A stretch of 64,000 bases of DNA from Phycisphaerae bacterium (lineage in GTDB: Bacteria; Planctomycetota; Phycisphaerae; Phycisphaerales; Phycisphaeraceae), in the NCBI GenBank assembly GCA_030432595.1, contig JAUIGU010000017.1:22404-86403 (forward strand), given 5' to 3'. Shown piece after piece: positions 1-10,293 of the stretch (its first letter is position 1; each line of letters opens with the position of its first letter). Below the pieces are notes generated by a model. That model was not told the DNA's origin, searched no databases, and worked only from the letters and a program-made list of their open reading frames with translations. Made by a program: the position numbers and the translations under genes.

Positions 1-1178
1 CCGACCACGGCTTGTTCAACGCGCTGCGCTCCGGCGACCCCGAGATCCAGGCGCTGGCGTGGGACGCGTTGGCGGCGTTCACGGTCGAAACGCCCCGTGG
101 GCGGCGCGGCAACGGAGAGCAGGGCGACCCGCTCGCGATGATCATCGACGCCGCGACCTCGCAGCCGTCCGTGCCGACCTCGCTGGTCACCTTTCTCGAG
201 CGCCAGCCCCAGGGCGCACAAACCACGGCGGCGCTGATGCAACTGGCCGGCGGCGGCGACGGGCGGTTGGCCGGGCGCGCCGTCCGCGTGTTGCTGCGCC
301 CCGCCGTGGACGAGCGCGGCCGCGCAGCCCGGCGCGGGTTCGACCAGGCGCTGCGTGAGCTGACCCTCGAGCAGCGCGTCGGCTTCGCGCAGGCGATCTA
401 CACCCACGCCGGCGGCGGCGCGACGCCCGTCGCCAACCTCGCCGCCGACGACCGCGCCGCGTCCTGGTTTGCGCGGCAGCTCGACGCGGGCGTGGTCCCC
501 GCCCACGCGGACTGGCTCGAATCCATCGGCGGCGAAACCCGCGCGCTCGACATGGCCGGCGGCGAGGACGACACCACCGCCCACGGCGCGCTCGCCGCGC
601 TCGCCGCGGCCGCCGGCGCCGACGCGGCCGGCCAGCTCGAACTCATCGACCGCATCGGCCAGCCGCCGCGCAGCCCCGACGCCATGCAGACCGGCTGGGC
701 CGACGCCAAACGCTCGATCCAGACCGCCCGCCTCCGCGACGCCGCCGGCGACCACCGCCTCACACTCGAAATCCTCGAAGGCGCGCCGTCCGCCGAACCC
801 ACCGGCTACCCGCGCGAGCTCGGGTTCGACGACCCCGCCGCGCCCGCACCGCCCGTCGCCGCCAACAACCCGGCCGACTCCGAATCGATGCGCCCCCGCA
901 AGATCGTCCTCGGCGTCGTCGAACTCGTCGTCGACAACGACACCGTCCGCCTCGTCGGCGACCCCGTGTCCCTGACCGTCCCCGAGGACAAACTCGCGCT
1001 GCGCATCGAAGAGCCGCAGCAACTCGCCAACTTCCCCAGTGACGACATCGCCGAGGTCCCCCTCGCCAACGTCACCCCGCCCATCGACCTGACGCGCACG
1101 GAAGCGGGCGCATGGCAGGGCGACGCCGCCTTCGGCGAAACCCATACGCTGCGCGTGACGATGGAACCGGTGGAGTGA
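1..1178 (+). CDS. Unknown protein, 5' end cut by window edge
   Basis: The reading frame is already open at the left edge (GAC CAC GGC precede the first possible TTG start at 12), so the gene most likely begins upstream and is truncated here. About 391 residues are visible. The first two thirds are rich in Ala, Asp and Gly and look helical. The last ~90 residues, from the stretch VVELVVDNDTVRLVGDP, look beta-rich. No signal peptide or membrane segment is visible in this part. I do not recognise the family. It converges on pyruvate kinase, with a hairpin repeat between the two stop codons. Confidence 0.6.
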   Translation, partial: DHGLFNALRSGDPEIQALAWDALAAFTVETPRGRRGNGEQGDPLAMIIDAATSQPSVPTSLVTFLERQPQGAQTTAALMQLAGGGDGRLAGRAVRVLLRPAVDERGRAARRGFDQALRELTLEQRVGFAQAIYTHAGGGATPVANLAADDRAASWFARQLDAGVVPAHADWLESIGGETRALDMAGGEDDTTAHGALAALAAAAGADAAGQLELIDRIGQPPRSPDAMQTGWADAKRSIQTARLRDAAGDHRLTLEILEGAPSAEPTGYPRELGFDDPAAPAPPVAANNPADSESMRPRKIVLGVVELVVDNDTVRLVGDPVSLTVPEDKLALRIEEPQQLANFPSDDIAEVPLANVTPPIDLTRTEAGAWQGDAAFGETHTLRVTMEPVE

Positions 1179-1221
1179 AATCTCAAACCCAAGTGAAGTG
1201 ACCAACACACCACATAAAGCC

Positions 1222-1272
1222 GCAGCCCAACGGGCTGCGCGTCCAGCAGTTTGCGCAGCCCATTCGCGCTAC
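1222..1272. repeat. Paired hairpin repeat between convergent genes
   Basis: GCAGCCC and GGGCTGC (1222-1228 and 1232-1238) form a 7-bp hairpin with a 3-base loop. A second, imperfect copy lies in the opposite orientation (1253-1272, ending in GCTAC, which reads GTAGC on the other strand). A pair of inverted hairpins about 15 bases apart is the shape of a REP doublet. It could also act as a two-way terminator for the flanking convergent genes, although no T-run follows. Confidence 0.45.
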
Positions 1273-1312
1273 AGAAGATCATCAGTCGCTTGCCAATGGT
1301 TCCTGACCCGTT

Positions 1313-2845
1313 TCAGGTCCCCGGCAACGCGCACACATCCCCGACGTAATGGATGCGGATCTTGTTGGTCACGCCCGGCGCGCCCAGCGGCTCGCCCTTG
1401 ACGATCACCAGCGCGTCGCCGGCTTCGGCCCAATTCTTCTCCAACATCATCGCATCGACCTGCGCCACGAACGCCTCGGCGCTCGACGGGATGTCCGACA
1501 GGATCGGGTGCACGCCGTAGAGCAGCGTCATCTGCCGGACCGCCGATTCGTCCGAGCTGAATGCCAGGATCGGCCGGCGCAGCCGCGCGTGGGAGAGGAA
1601 GCGCGCCCCGCCGCCCAGTTGCGACCACAGCACGACGTAGCGCGGCTGGAGCTCTTTGACGATCGCGGTGACGCCGCGCGCCAGCGCCGCGGTGCGCCGC
1701 TTGGTCGTGCCGCGCGGCGCGGGGCGCTGCGTCGGGCACAGGCCGTGCTCGGCCAGGTAACGCTCGGCCGTCCGCGCCGTGCGCGACATCGTCTCGACGC
1801 ACACCACCGGGTACTTCCCGACCGCCGTCTCGCCCGAGAGCATCGTCGCGTCGGCGCCGTCGAGGATCGCGTTCGCGACATCGCTGACCTCGGCCCGCGT
1901 CGGTGCCGGCTCGTCGATCATGCTCTCGAGCATCTGCGTCGCCACGATCACCGGCTTGCCCGCCTCGTGGGACTTCTGCACGATCTGCTTCTGCAGCACC
2001 GGCACCTCGGCGACGTCCATCTCCACCCCCAAATCCCCGCGCGCCACCATCACGCCGTCCACCACGTCCAGGATCGCGTCCAGCTCCCGGATCGCCTGCG
2101 GCTTCTCGATCTTGGCGATCACCGGCAATTTGGTTCGGCTGCGCAGCCCGCGGTTGTTGCGGCCCAGTTCCTTCAGCAGGTCCAGCAGCGCCTCGATGTC
2201 CGCGGCCTTGCGCACGAACGACAACGCGAGGAAGTCCACGCCGTGCTCCACCGCCCACGCCGCGCACTGGCGGTCCCACTGCGTCAGCGACGGCGCGGCG
2301 ATCTCGGAGTCCGGCAGGTTGATGCCCTTCTTGGGCGTCAGCGCCCCGCCGTGCGTGACCGAGCACACCAGCCGCGCGGGCTTGTCGCCCTCGGCCGGGA
2401 GCGTGTCGGTTGCGAGCATGCGGATCACGCCGTCGTTGATCAGCACCCGGTGCCCCGGCTGCACCTCGGTCACCATCTCCGGGTACGTCGTGCCCAGCGT
2501 GACCGTGCCGTCGTCCAGGCGGCGCGCGACCGAATCGTCGCCGACGATCACCACGCGGTCGCCGGTTTCGAGGTCGATCCGGCCGTCCACGATCTCCGCG
2601 GTCGCGCGGATCTTCGGCCCCGACAGATCGCCGAGCACCCCGACCGGCAGCCCGGACCGCTTCGCACCTTCGCGCGCCGCGTCCAGCGTCACCTTGAAAT
2701 CGTCGAACGTGCCGTGTGAGAAGTTCAGCCGGACCACGCGCACGCCCGACTCGATCAGCCGGCAGATGGTCTCGGGGTCACGGCTGGCGGGCCCGAGGGT
2801 GGCCAGCACCTTGGTCAACACCAACGCCGGGTCGGATTCCGCCAT
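1313..2845 (-). CDS. pyk: Pyruvate kinase
   Basis: Converts phosphoenolpyruvate and ADP to pyruvate and ATP, the last step of glycolysis, in the cytosol. The 510-residue product has the family motifs in order: VRLNFSHG near residue 38-45, DLSGPKIR at 73-80 (substrate and K+ site), KIEKP at 245-249 with the catalytic Lys, VARGDLGVE at 267-275, and ATQMLESM at 302-309. The B-domain lies between, and the C-terminal domain is of normal length. The reading frame is open far upstream, but the longer version would run into the serine hydrolase gene. I chose the ATG at 2845 because MAESDPALVLTKVLATLGPASR matches a normal N-terminus. The gene stands alone. Confidence 0.95.
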   Translation of the reverse strand: MAESDPALVLTKVLATLGPASRDPETICRLIESGVRVVRLNFSHGTFDDFKVTLDAAREGAKRSGLPVGVLGDLSGPKIRATAEIVDGRIDLETGDRVVIVGDDSVARRLDDGTVTLGTTYPEMVTEVQPGHRVLINDGVIRMLATDTLPAEGDKPARLVCSVTHGGALTPKKGINLPDSEIAAPSLTQWDRQCAAWAVEHGVDFLALSFVRKAADIEALLDLLKELGRNNRGLRSRTKLPVIAKIEKPQAIRELDAILDVVDGVMVARGDLGVEMDVAEVPVLQKQIVQKSHEAGKPVIVATQMLESMIDEPAPTRAEVSDVANAILDGADATMLSGETAVGKYPVVCVETMSRTARTAERYLAEHGLCPTQRPAPRGTTKRRTAALARGVTAIVKELQPRYVVLWSQLGGGARFLSHARLRRPILAFSSDESAVRQMTLLYGVHPILSDIPSSAEAFVAQVDAMMLEKNWAEAGDALVIVKGEPLGAPGVTNKIRIHYVGDVCALPGT

Positions 2846-2919
2846 GCCCGGAGTGTACCTGCGCCGCAAGACGCACGACACCGCACCGAGTGATTCCCCG
2901 GCGCGCCGCGTCCCGGCGC

Positions 2920-4098
2920 TCAGTCCGCGTCGCCTGCCGGCGTGAACAGCAGACGGTCCGCGATCCGGTTCGCGTCCTCCGTGGCCGTGTCCGCCGGCGA
3001 GCGGTTGAGCAGAATGACCACCGCCGCGCGGCGCTGCGGGAAGCGCTGGAGCATGAGCGAGAAACCCTGCGTGCTGCCGCTGTGCCAGACGCGCGGCGTG
3101 CCGTGGACTTCGTCGAGGAACCAGCCGTAGCCGTAGTCCGCGTCGCCGCGCGTGGACTTGACGTGGCGGGTGAACATCGCCGCGTGCGTCGCGGGCTTCA
3201 GCGGCGTGCCCGCGTCCCAGGCCGCAACCCACTTCGCCAGGTCGTCCAGCGAGGAATACATCGAGCCGTCGCCGCGGATCGCACTCGTGACCGACTGGTC
3301 GGCCACGGCCCACGTCCCGTCGTCCTCCAAATCATGCCCGTACGCGCGATCCGCCACGTCGTTCATGCCCGCGAGGTAGCACACCGAGTTCGTCATGCCC
3401 GCGGGCTCCAACACCGCTTCACGCATGTACACATGAAACGGCCGGCCCGACACCCGCTCGACGATCAACCCCAGCAGGGTAAACGCAGAATTGGAATAGT
3501 CATACGCCGACCCGGGCACGAACTTCGGCGCGTCCGTTGCCAGCAGCATCGACAGCACGTTGTAGTCCGACAATTGCAGCGTGGTGTGCTCGGGCACCCT
3601 CGGCTCGTAGTCCGGCAGGCCCGACGTGTGCGTAAGCAGGTGATGCACCGTGATCTCACGCCAGTAGTCCGGTGCATCGGCGAAAAACGTGTCCAGCGTG
3701 TCGGTAAGTTTCAGGTCGCCGCGGTCGACGAGGGTCAGCACCGCCGTCGCCGTGAAATGTTTCGACACCGACGCCAATCTGAAGTTTGTCGTCGGCGTCA
3801 CCGGCTCGGGTCCGCCCGCGCGACGCACCCCCCACGCGTGCCGGAACACGACTTCGCCTTCATCGATCGCCAGCACGGCCGCGCCGATGTGCGGCGGGAG
3901 CAACGCTTCGATGACCTCGGGCTGCACGCGTGCTCCCTCCTTCGGCGCTTCGGCACGCGCCGGCAACGAGAACGAAATGAGGACGAACAACACCGCCACC
4001 ACACGATGAGACGCCGTGCCGAAACACCGCAAAGATGAACAACTTCGCGTCCACCCGCGGAACACACCGGCAACACCGGGATTGAAATCACCCTTCAT
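2920..4098 (-). CDS. Secreted serine hydrolase, beta-lactamase/penicillin-binding fold
   Basis: A 392-residue protein of the class C beta-lactamase-like (beta-lactamase-related serine hydrolase) family. It has the SxxK nucleophile motif SVSK at 110-113, the YxN motif YSN at 201-203, and HSG at 339-341 in the place of KTG, as is common in the esterase and peptidase members. A hydrophobic stretch VVAVLFVLISFSLPARA near residues 33-49 looks like a signal peptide with a cleavage site, preceded by a rather long N-terminal region. The start at 4098 is supported by GGAG eight bases upstream. The substrate cannot be told from sequence: peptide, ester or lactam are all possible. Confidence 0.85.
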   Translation of the reverse strand: MKGDFNPGVAGVFRGWTRSCSSLRCFGTASHRVVAVLFVLISFSLPARAEAPKEGARVQPEVIEALLPPHIGAAVLAIDEGEVVFRHAWGVRRAGGPEPVTPTTNFRLASVSKHFTATAVLTLVDRGDLKLTDTLDTFFADAPDYWREITVHHLLTHTSGLPDYEPRVPEHTTLQLSDYNVLSMLLATDAPKFVPGSAYDYSNSAFTLLGLIVERVSGRPFHVYMREAVLEPAGMTNSVCYLAGMNDVADRAYGHDLEDDGTWAVADQSVTSAIRGDGSMYSSLDDLAKWVAAWDAGTPLKPATHAAMFTRHVKSTRGDADYGYGWFLDEVHGTPRVWHSGSTQGFSLMLQRFPQRRAAVVILLNRSPADTATEDANRIADRLLFTPAGDAD

Positions 4099-4731
4099 TC
4101 ACCACGCTCCACAGCACATCGAACACAACGATCTTAACCGGTTGGTGCGTTCCGCCGCTGCCGTAGGGACCGGCCCTCCGCACTCCTGCGCACGGTCTGC
4201 CCGCTACTTCGCCTGTTTGCGATTCACGACGGGTAGAATTGAATGTGGCGAGAAGGGCGTGGCCTCCGCGTGGGTGCCAGGTGGGTGAGGGCTTGAGTTC
4301 CTTAATCACGAAATGTCGTGTGGCCTTGGACGCGGGTGGGTCGGGATGGATTCCGACGACGCGCCGCCTCCCGCCGGAACCCCCCGAGTGAGTCCCATCC
4401 GAAGCGCGGTGACGGCGGGCTGAAAAGCCGACGCCGGCCGGGGGTCTGTGGATCGTGACGACGGTCCCGCCCCGGGTGCTTCGGAAGTGGAGCAGTGTGG
4501 TTTGGTTTTGGTGTGCGGTGTGTGTTGTCTGGGTGCCACGGCCGAACCGCTTGCTCAACTTCCGGGGGTCACGGCGTTCTTTCACAAGTGAATCCGAGGG
4601 GCGTTTTCGTCCCCACAATCTTCCGTGTTTCTTGCACGGATAGCCGGAACCCGGCGGGTTCCGGACCGGGAGCCGCCGGCTCCCGGCTGAAGCGCAGAGG
4701 GATCAGAGTTCTGCGTGATCTAAAAAGACGA
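4099..4731. other. Gene-free stretch of about 630 bases
   Basis: No convincing gene is seen here. The open frames on both strands have no recognisable domains and look like chance frames in GC-rich DNA. The only structure I can point to is the twin hairpin at 4643-4691. The segment separates two genes that are both read on the minus strand, so it should hold the promoter of the serine hydrolase near 4100-4250. Confidence 0.5.
4643..4691. repeat. Twin palindromic hairpins
   Basis: Two strong palindromes lie back to back. CCGGAACCC/GGGTTCCGG starts at about 4644 with a short GCG-type loop. CCGGGAGCC/GGCTCCCGG follows at about 4667. Both are preceded by an AG dinucleotide, as in other repeats of this window. 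They may be a REP-type element, or a terminator for the esterase gene that ends at 4732 on the minus strand is possible only if it reads further left; no T-run is present. Confidence 0.45.
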
Positions 4732-6396
4732 TCACGAGCCCATCGACGCGGGTTCGTGTGTTTCGTCGGCATTGTCCACCGGTTCGGCACTATCCGCATC
4801 CTCGGCCGGCCGGGTCCGCGATTCATCCGGCAGAAGAAAGGGTTCGAGCGGATTGTCTTCAAGACCGCGCAGGCCTTCGACGACGCAGCGGGCGTTCAGT
4901 GCAGCGCCGGCGTAGGACGTGTGCGTGTGACGGTCGGCGAACATTGGTTCCACGGCGTCTTGCCCCATCGCGTCGTAGCGCTGGGCGATGCGTTCGTAGA
5001 GGTCGATGAAGCGCACGTTTTCTTCCTGGGCGACCCGTCGGGCCCAGGCGGCGTGGCCGTCGTCGCTGCGGGCGATGGCGTCGCCGTCCCAGCGTTTGCG
5101 GGGGATGAGCGAGCAGAGGATCGGGGTCGCGCCCTTGTCGCGCGTTTCGGCGACGAACTTGCGGAGGTAGCTGCCGAAGGTCTCGACGGTTTCGGTGGTG
5201 CCGTCGTCGTGGGTGCGCTGTTCGGTGTTGTCGCCGGTGCCGCGGAGGGCGCCGCGCTGCCCGTTGTCGTTGTGCCCGAACTGGAGGAGGACGACGTCGC
5301 CGGGCTTCATCTGGTCGAGCACGGGTTGCCAGAGGTTCCAGTTGCGGTAGGAGCGGGCGCCGCTGCCGCCCATGGCGCGGTTGACGACGTTGATTTTTGC
5401 GTGGTCGAAGTGGTCCTGGATCGGGTCGCCCCAGCCGAACTGCCCGCCCTCGCCCCGGCCGCGCCCGGTGCGGACGGTCGAGTCGCCGACGAGCCAGAGC
5501 GTGGGCAACGCTTTGTCGGCCGGGTAGGGCGTGTTGATGAAGCGTTGCTCGTCGTCGCGTCGGCTTACGCCGGGGATGCGGACGTAGTTCGGCGAAGCGC
5601 GCGGCACGTTGCGCCCGGCGACCGACAACCACGGCCGCCACATCTCTTCGCGCAGACCCTTGAAGCCTTCGACGACGAGCTTTGCGTTGAGCTTCGCGCC
5701 GTCTTCGCCGGTGTGCGTGTGGTCACGGGGGAACAGCGGCGCGACTTGTTCCTGCCCCATCCGCTCGTAAGTGTCGGCGGCGAGCGCGGTGAGGTCTATG
5801 AACGCGACGTTGTGTTCGTTCGCCAGTTCGCGGGTCCACTGGCCGTAGCGCCCGGAGCCGCGCTCGACGCGGCCGTTGTCCCAGCGGTTGCGGACGGTGA
5901 GCGAGAGCAGGATCGGGGTGGCGCCGGCGTCGCGGGTTTCGTTGATCATCTTCCGCATGTACCAGCCGTAGGTGTGGACGGTTTCGGGCTGGCCGGTCTG
6001 TTGGTTGTCGATGTCTTCGGTTTCGTCGCCCAGGCCCGGGAGCGAGCCGCGGGCGCGCTGCGGGTCGTTGATGCGGCCGCCGTCGTTGTGCCCGAACTGG
6101 ATGAAGACGACGTCGCCGGGCTTGAGTTGGCTGGCGATGTTCTCCCACAGGCCTTCGGTGACGAACGTTCGGCTGCTGCGTCCGCCGCGGGCGCGGTTCT
6201 CGACGTGGACGACGTCGGCGTCGAAGAACGCGGCGAGGTGTCGGCCCCAGCCGCGGGCGCCGTCGGTGCCGTTGGCGGCGGTCGAGTCGCCGGCGACGTA
6301 GATCGTGGGTTTGTCGGTCGTTTCCGCGAGGGCCGGCAGCATCACGAAACCACAGAAGAACAGGACGGCGACGCGTCGCAGAGGTGATCGGGGCAA
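4732..6396 (-). CDS. Secreted protein with two SGNH (CE12-like) esterase domains
   Basis: Two complete copies of the rhamnogalacturonan-acetylesterase type SGNH/GDSL fold lie in one 554-residue chain, suggesting removal of acetyl groups from plant or algal polysaccharide outside the cell. Domain 1 (about 30-255) has GDST with Ser38, FGHND with Asn104 and DHTH with Asp225/His228. Domain 2 (about 298-525) has GDST with Ser306 and FGHND with Asn376. There the last block reads ADRHTHT, so Arg sits where the catalytic Asp should align. The signal peptide is LRRVAVLFFCGFVMLPALAE. I chose the TTG at 6396 because AGGAG lies seven bases upstream and it places the signal peptide at the N-terminus. A longer frame starts at 6486. 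Confidence 0.8.
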   Translation of the reverse strand: MPRSPLRRVAVLFFCGFVMLPALAETTDKPTIYVAGDSTAANGTDGARGWGRHLAAFFDADVVHVENRARGGRSSRTFVTEGLWENIASQLKPGDVVFIQFGHNDGGRINDPQRARGSLPGLGDETEDIDNQQTGQPETVHTYGWYMRKMINETRDAGATPILLSLTVRNRWDNGRVERGSGRYGQWTRELANEHNVAFIDLTALAADTYERMGQEQVAPLFPRDHTHTGEDGAKLNAKLVVEGFKGLREEMWRPWLSVAGRNVPRASPNYVRIPGVSRRDDEQRFINTPYPADKALPTLWLVGDSTVRTGRGRGEGGQFGWGDPIQDHFDHAKINVVNRAMGGSGARSYRNWNLWQPVLDQMKPGDVVLLQFGHNDNGQRGALRGTGDNTEQRTHDDGTTETVETFGSYLRKFVAETRDKGATPILCSLIPRKRWDGDAIARSDDGHAAWARRVAQEENVRFIDLYERIAQRYDAMGQDAVEPMFADRHTHTSYAGAALNARCVVEGLRGLEDNPLEPFLLPDESRTRPAEDADSAEPVDNADETHEPASMGS

Positions 6397-6579
6397 GGAC
6401 AGGCTCCTGAAAAACGGGCGAGGAGAAGGTGATTCATGCGTTGGGGCACAGCGTGAGAGAAGTTTACCTCGGGCACCGCTTTGCAAGGAATAAGGGCGGT
6501 GACGTTGGAGACCGCGTTGCGTGGCAACGCGGCTGAGGCGTCAAATACGCGGTGCGCAAAGCACCGAGCAGAACGCACA

Positions 6580-7626
6580 CTACCACCCCACTTCTCTTGC
6601 GTACCACGCCGCGTCCTGGGCGCTGATGATCGGCGTGTGGCCGTCGGCGACGATCGCGCGGATGCGGTGGCGGCGCTGCTCGAGGGTTTCGTTCGCATCG
6701 AAGCCGACGAGCCGGCAGACCTCGGCCTTGACGTCGTCTGGGCGCAGCGCCCAGCCGGCGTCGGTGAACCCGCGCGGGTGGTCGCGGATGGCGTTGCGGT
6801 AGAAGTCGTCGCGGACGATGCAGGGCAGGTCGTGGACCCACGTGTTGTGGCGCGGCCAGTACGTCTCGACGTACACCGTGACGCCCTGGTCACGCAGGTG
6901 TTGGAGCCAGGCGTGCTCGATCGAGCCCTCGGCGATGTCGCTGCCGGCGTCGACGCCGATGTTCGCGTGGGCGTCGAGGAAGGGTTGGTACGACGCCGCG
7001 GCGCGTTGGTTCCACGCGTCGGGGTCGTGGCGGAGGTTGACGAAGTCGGGGTCCTGGTCGAGCGCGCCGTTGTAAGCGATGAGCTCGTCGCCGTGGCCGG
7101 TCACGTTGGCGGTGACGGCGGCGGTCCACGCGGCGGGCGCGAGCAGCTCGCGCATCCGCCAGTGCGTGTCGGGGTCGTCGAGCAGTTGCTGCATCTCGAC
7201 GGCCTGGTCGGCGTCCATCTCCTCGCCGCCGTTGACGCCGAAGGGGTTCCAAACCGCGAACCGCCGGAAGCCCATCGCCCGCAGCGGCGGGAAGAACGCG
7301 CGGTAGTGGTGCGCGTAGCCGTCCGAAACGAGCCGGCCGTTGAGGCGGCGCGTTGATTCGTTGTCGCTCGAGTTGCCGTGGACGGTCACGACGATGGCAC
7401 GCATGCCCGGCAGGTCGGGCTCGGCCTCGTCGGCGTCGACAAAGCGTTCGGGCTCGACCGTCGCCGCGGCGTCGGCAGAAGCCGACGGAGATGGAGGCGT
7501 CGGCTGCGCCCGGGTCGTCCCGGCACACCCCGCGAGCGTCAGCGCCACGATGAAGATCGATACCGCGGGCACGGACGCCAACCACAAACTCAACCGTTCA
7601 GAGATGGATCGCGAACGCTGGATCAA
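6580..7626 (-). CDS. Putative lipoprotein of unknown function
   Basis: A 348-residue protein with a positively charged start, a hydrophobic helix and the lipobox LTLAGC, so it is probably lipid-anchored outside the inner membrane. A Pro/Ser/Ala linker follows. The main body begins near MRAIVVTVHGNSSDNESTRR and contains WNPFGVNGGEEMDADQ and VTGHGDELIAYNGALDQD. The HGNSSDN stretch recalls an oxyanion-hole motif of alpha/beta hydrolases, but I cannot see a clear nucleophile elbow and do not assign a family. The TTG at 7626 has GAGGG seven bases upstream and gives a normal lipoprotein signal. The longer start at 7671 is possible. Confidence 0.6.
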   Translation of the reverse strand: MIQRSRSISERLSLWLASVPAVSIFIVALTLAGCAGTTRAQPTPPSPSASADAAATVEPERFVDADEAEPDLPGMRAIVVTVHGNSSDNESTRRLNGRLVSDGYAHHYRAFFPPLRAMGFRRFAVWNPFGVNGGEEMDADQAVEMQQLLDDPDTHWRMRELLAPAAWTAAVTANVTGHGDELIAYNGALDQDPDFVNLRHDPDAWNQRAAASYQPFLDAHANIGVDAGSDIAEGSIEHAWLQHLRDQGVTVYVETYWPRHNTWVHDLPCIVRDDFYRNAIRDHPRGFTDAGWALRPDDVKAEVCRLVGFDANETLEQRRHRIRAIVADGHTPIISAQDAAWYAREVGW

Positions 7627-7875
7627 TTCGGAACCCTCGGCAAAACACGCGGGTGGGACGAGGCCGGTCACCCGGCAAGTACGCCCGCCCCGTGCGACGC
7701 GGTCGGCGAAATCGCTCCCCGACCCGCGAAAATCCTAGAACCATCGCCGCCTCGGCGTCGCCGCCGCGCGGGGTTTCCCGTCGGGGCACCCATGGCCGAC
7801 CCGCCCGGGCGCACGCCACGCATGGTAAGATGGCGGGGCTTTCCACCCCCCTTGCGAGTTCATTTCAGGAGCGCT

Positions 7876-9179
<1,304 letters not shown>

Positions 9180-9183
<4 letters not shown>

Positions 9184-9620
9184 GTTGCATCTTTGCTCAA
9201 GGCGACTTGGGAATCTTTCACATCGACGCCCAACGTTGGCCCGATGAGCGTCCACTCGGCTTAGGCCAAAGGTTCTGCACTCTGTTTGTCACCGGTCCCG
9301 GTGCCGATATTGATGTCTTGGCCGATCGCGCAACCTCAACCATCCGCGACTGGGGATCGCGTTATTTCTGCTGCTTCGGGTGGAAGTGCTCCGAACTACA
9401 CGACGCGATCGATATGAATCACGTGATGATGCAGGTCGATCACCTGGTACCCGACGATGAGCATCTCATGACAACGTGGCACGAGAACAAGCCGCTTGAT
9501 GACGCTGTGTTTTTCTGGCGGAGAGCCGCCGCCGACGATCACGGAAGATTTGATCGGCACTTGGTTGTCACGGACCAGTTTGATATCAACGCAGTTGTTG
9601 ATTCTGCCCAACGGCAGTAA
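9180..9620 (+). CDS. Small protein of unknown function (resembles DUF7684-type proteins)
   Basis: An open frame of up to 146 residues follows citrate synthase with a 4-base overlap (GTGA). Its codon use looks real, with few GC3-driven artefacts and a normal amino-acid mix: [20 protein letters not shown], then [15 protein letters not shown] and [18 protein letters not shown]. From memory the MTTWH-(E/D)-xPL block occurs in a family of small uncharacterised bacterial proteins (possibly DUF7684). I could not check this. The start may be the GTG at 9180 or a TTG at 9207 with AAGG just upstream. Function unknown. Confidence 0.55.
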
Positions 9621-9623
9621 ACG

Positions 9624-10289
9624 TCAAGCAAAGAACTCGCACACCTTCGCCTCAAACCCCGGCAACACCGCCCCGCCGTCGATGGTGTCGCCTTCGCCGA
9701 GCGTGGTGCTCTGGTCCACGGCGGTGTAGACCGTCACGCTTTTGGTCGGCGGGTCGACGTACCACACGACCGACGTACCCGCCTGGAAGTATTCGCGAAG
9801 CTTGCGGTCCATCTCGCCTTTCGTATTGGACTTCGACAGAACTTCGATAGCCAAGGTAGGCGCAATGGCTGGTACGGGGTCGTCTCGGTCGTAGGCGATC
9901 GACTTGTCGTAGAACGCGACGTCGGGCACACGGACCTGATCGGGGAGCAGCCGAACCATGCCCTGGGCGCCGGCGAGGAAGCCCAGTTTGTTGGCCTTTA
10001 CGAAGGCCCCCAGAAGCATGATGATGTTGGTGCCGATCTGATCTTCGTCGAATCCCACGGGCTTCTCCACAAGCGTGCCGTCGACCAACTCGCAGAGGCG
10101 GTCGTGATGCGCGTCGATGGCGACGACATCGTCCACCGTGGCCGTTCCGGGCCAGGGGTTGAACCAGATCCGGTGCAGCGGGACGTTGCCGAGCGACGCC
10201 ATCCACTCTTCCGCGTTGGCGAAACGCGGGAACTCGTCGCGCCGGAACGTGACGGCGTCGTCGGAGGATGACTCGCCCTTTGCGATCAT
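9624..10289 (-). CDS. Uma2-family putative restriction-like endonuclease
   Basis: A 221-residue protein of the Uma2 (DUF820) family, a PD-(D/E)xK nuclease-fold group that is expanded in planctomycetes and cyanobacteria and has no settled function. Family marks are HDRLCELVDGTLVEKPVG, the core Asp in QVRVPDVAF and the Glu in PTLAIEVLSKSN, then REYFQAGTSVVWYVDPPTKSVTVY. There are no mobile-element genes around it. It lies 4 bases after the stop of the following minus-strand gene region, so it may be co-transcribed with msrB. Confidence 0.85.
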   Translation of the reverse strand: MIAKGESSSDDAVTFRRDEFPRFANAEEWMASLGNVPLHRIWFNPWPGTATVDDVVAIDAHHDRLCELVDGTLVEKPVGFDEDQIGTNIIMLLGAFVKANKLGFLAGAQGMVRLLPDQVRVPDVAFYDKSIAYDRDDPVPAIAPTLAIEVLSKSNTKGEMDRKLREYFQAGTSVVWYVDPPTKSVTVYTAVDQSTTLGEGDTIDGGAVLPGFEAKVCEFFA

Positions 10290-10293
10290 GTCG

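Noticed and set aside
1222..1272. Rho-independent terminator for the first gene or pyk
   Set aside because: A hairpin is present, but without a T-run on either strand; kept as a repeat only.
4088..4618. Minus-strand frame of 176 codons in the intergenic stretch
   Set aside because: No domain, no ribosome-binding site, and an amino-acid mix typical of a chance frame.
4495..6387. Long plus-strand open frame (630 codons) opposite the tandem esterase
   Set aside because: It mirrors the minus-strand SGNH gene, has no domain of its own, and is rich in the Val/Gly/Ala expected of an antisense frame in GC-rich DNA.
9624..10289. Uma2 gene as part of a restriction or defence system
   Set aside because: No methyltransferase, toxin partner or other defence gene is next to it, and the Uma2 family is widespread in planctomycetes without proven defence role.
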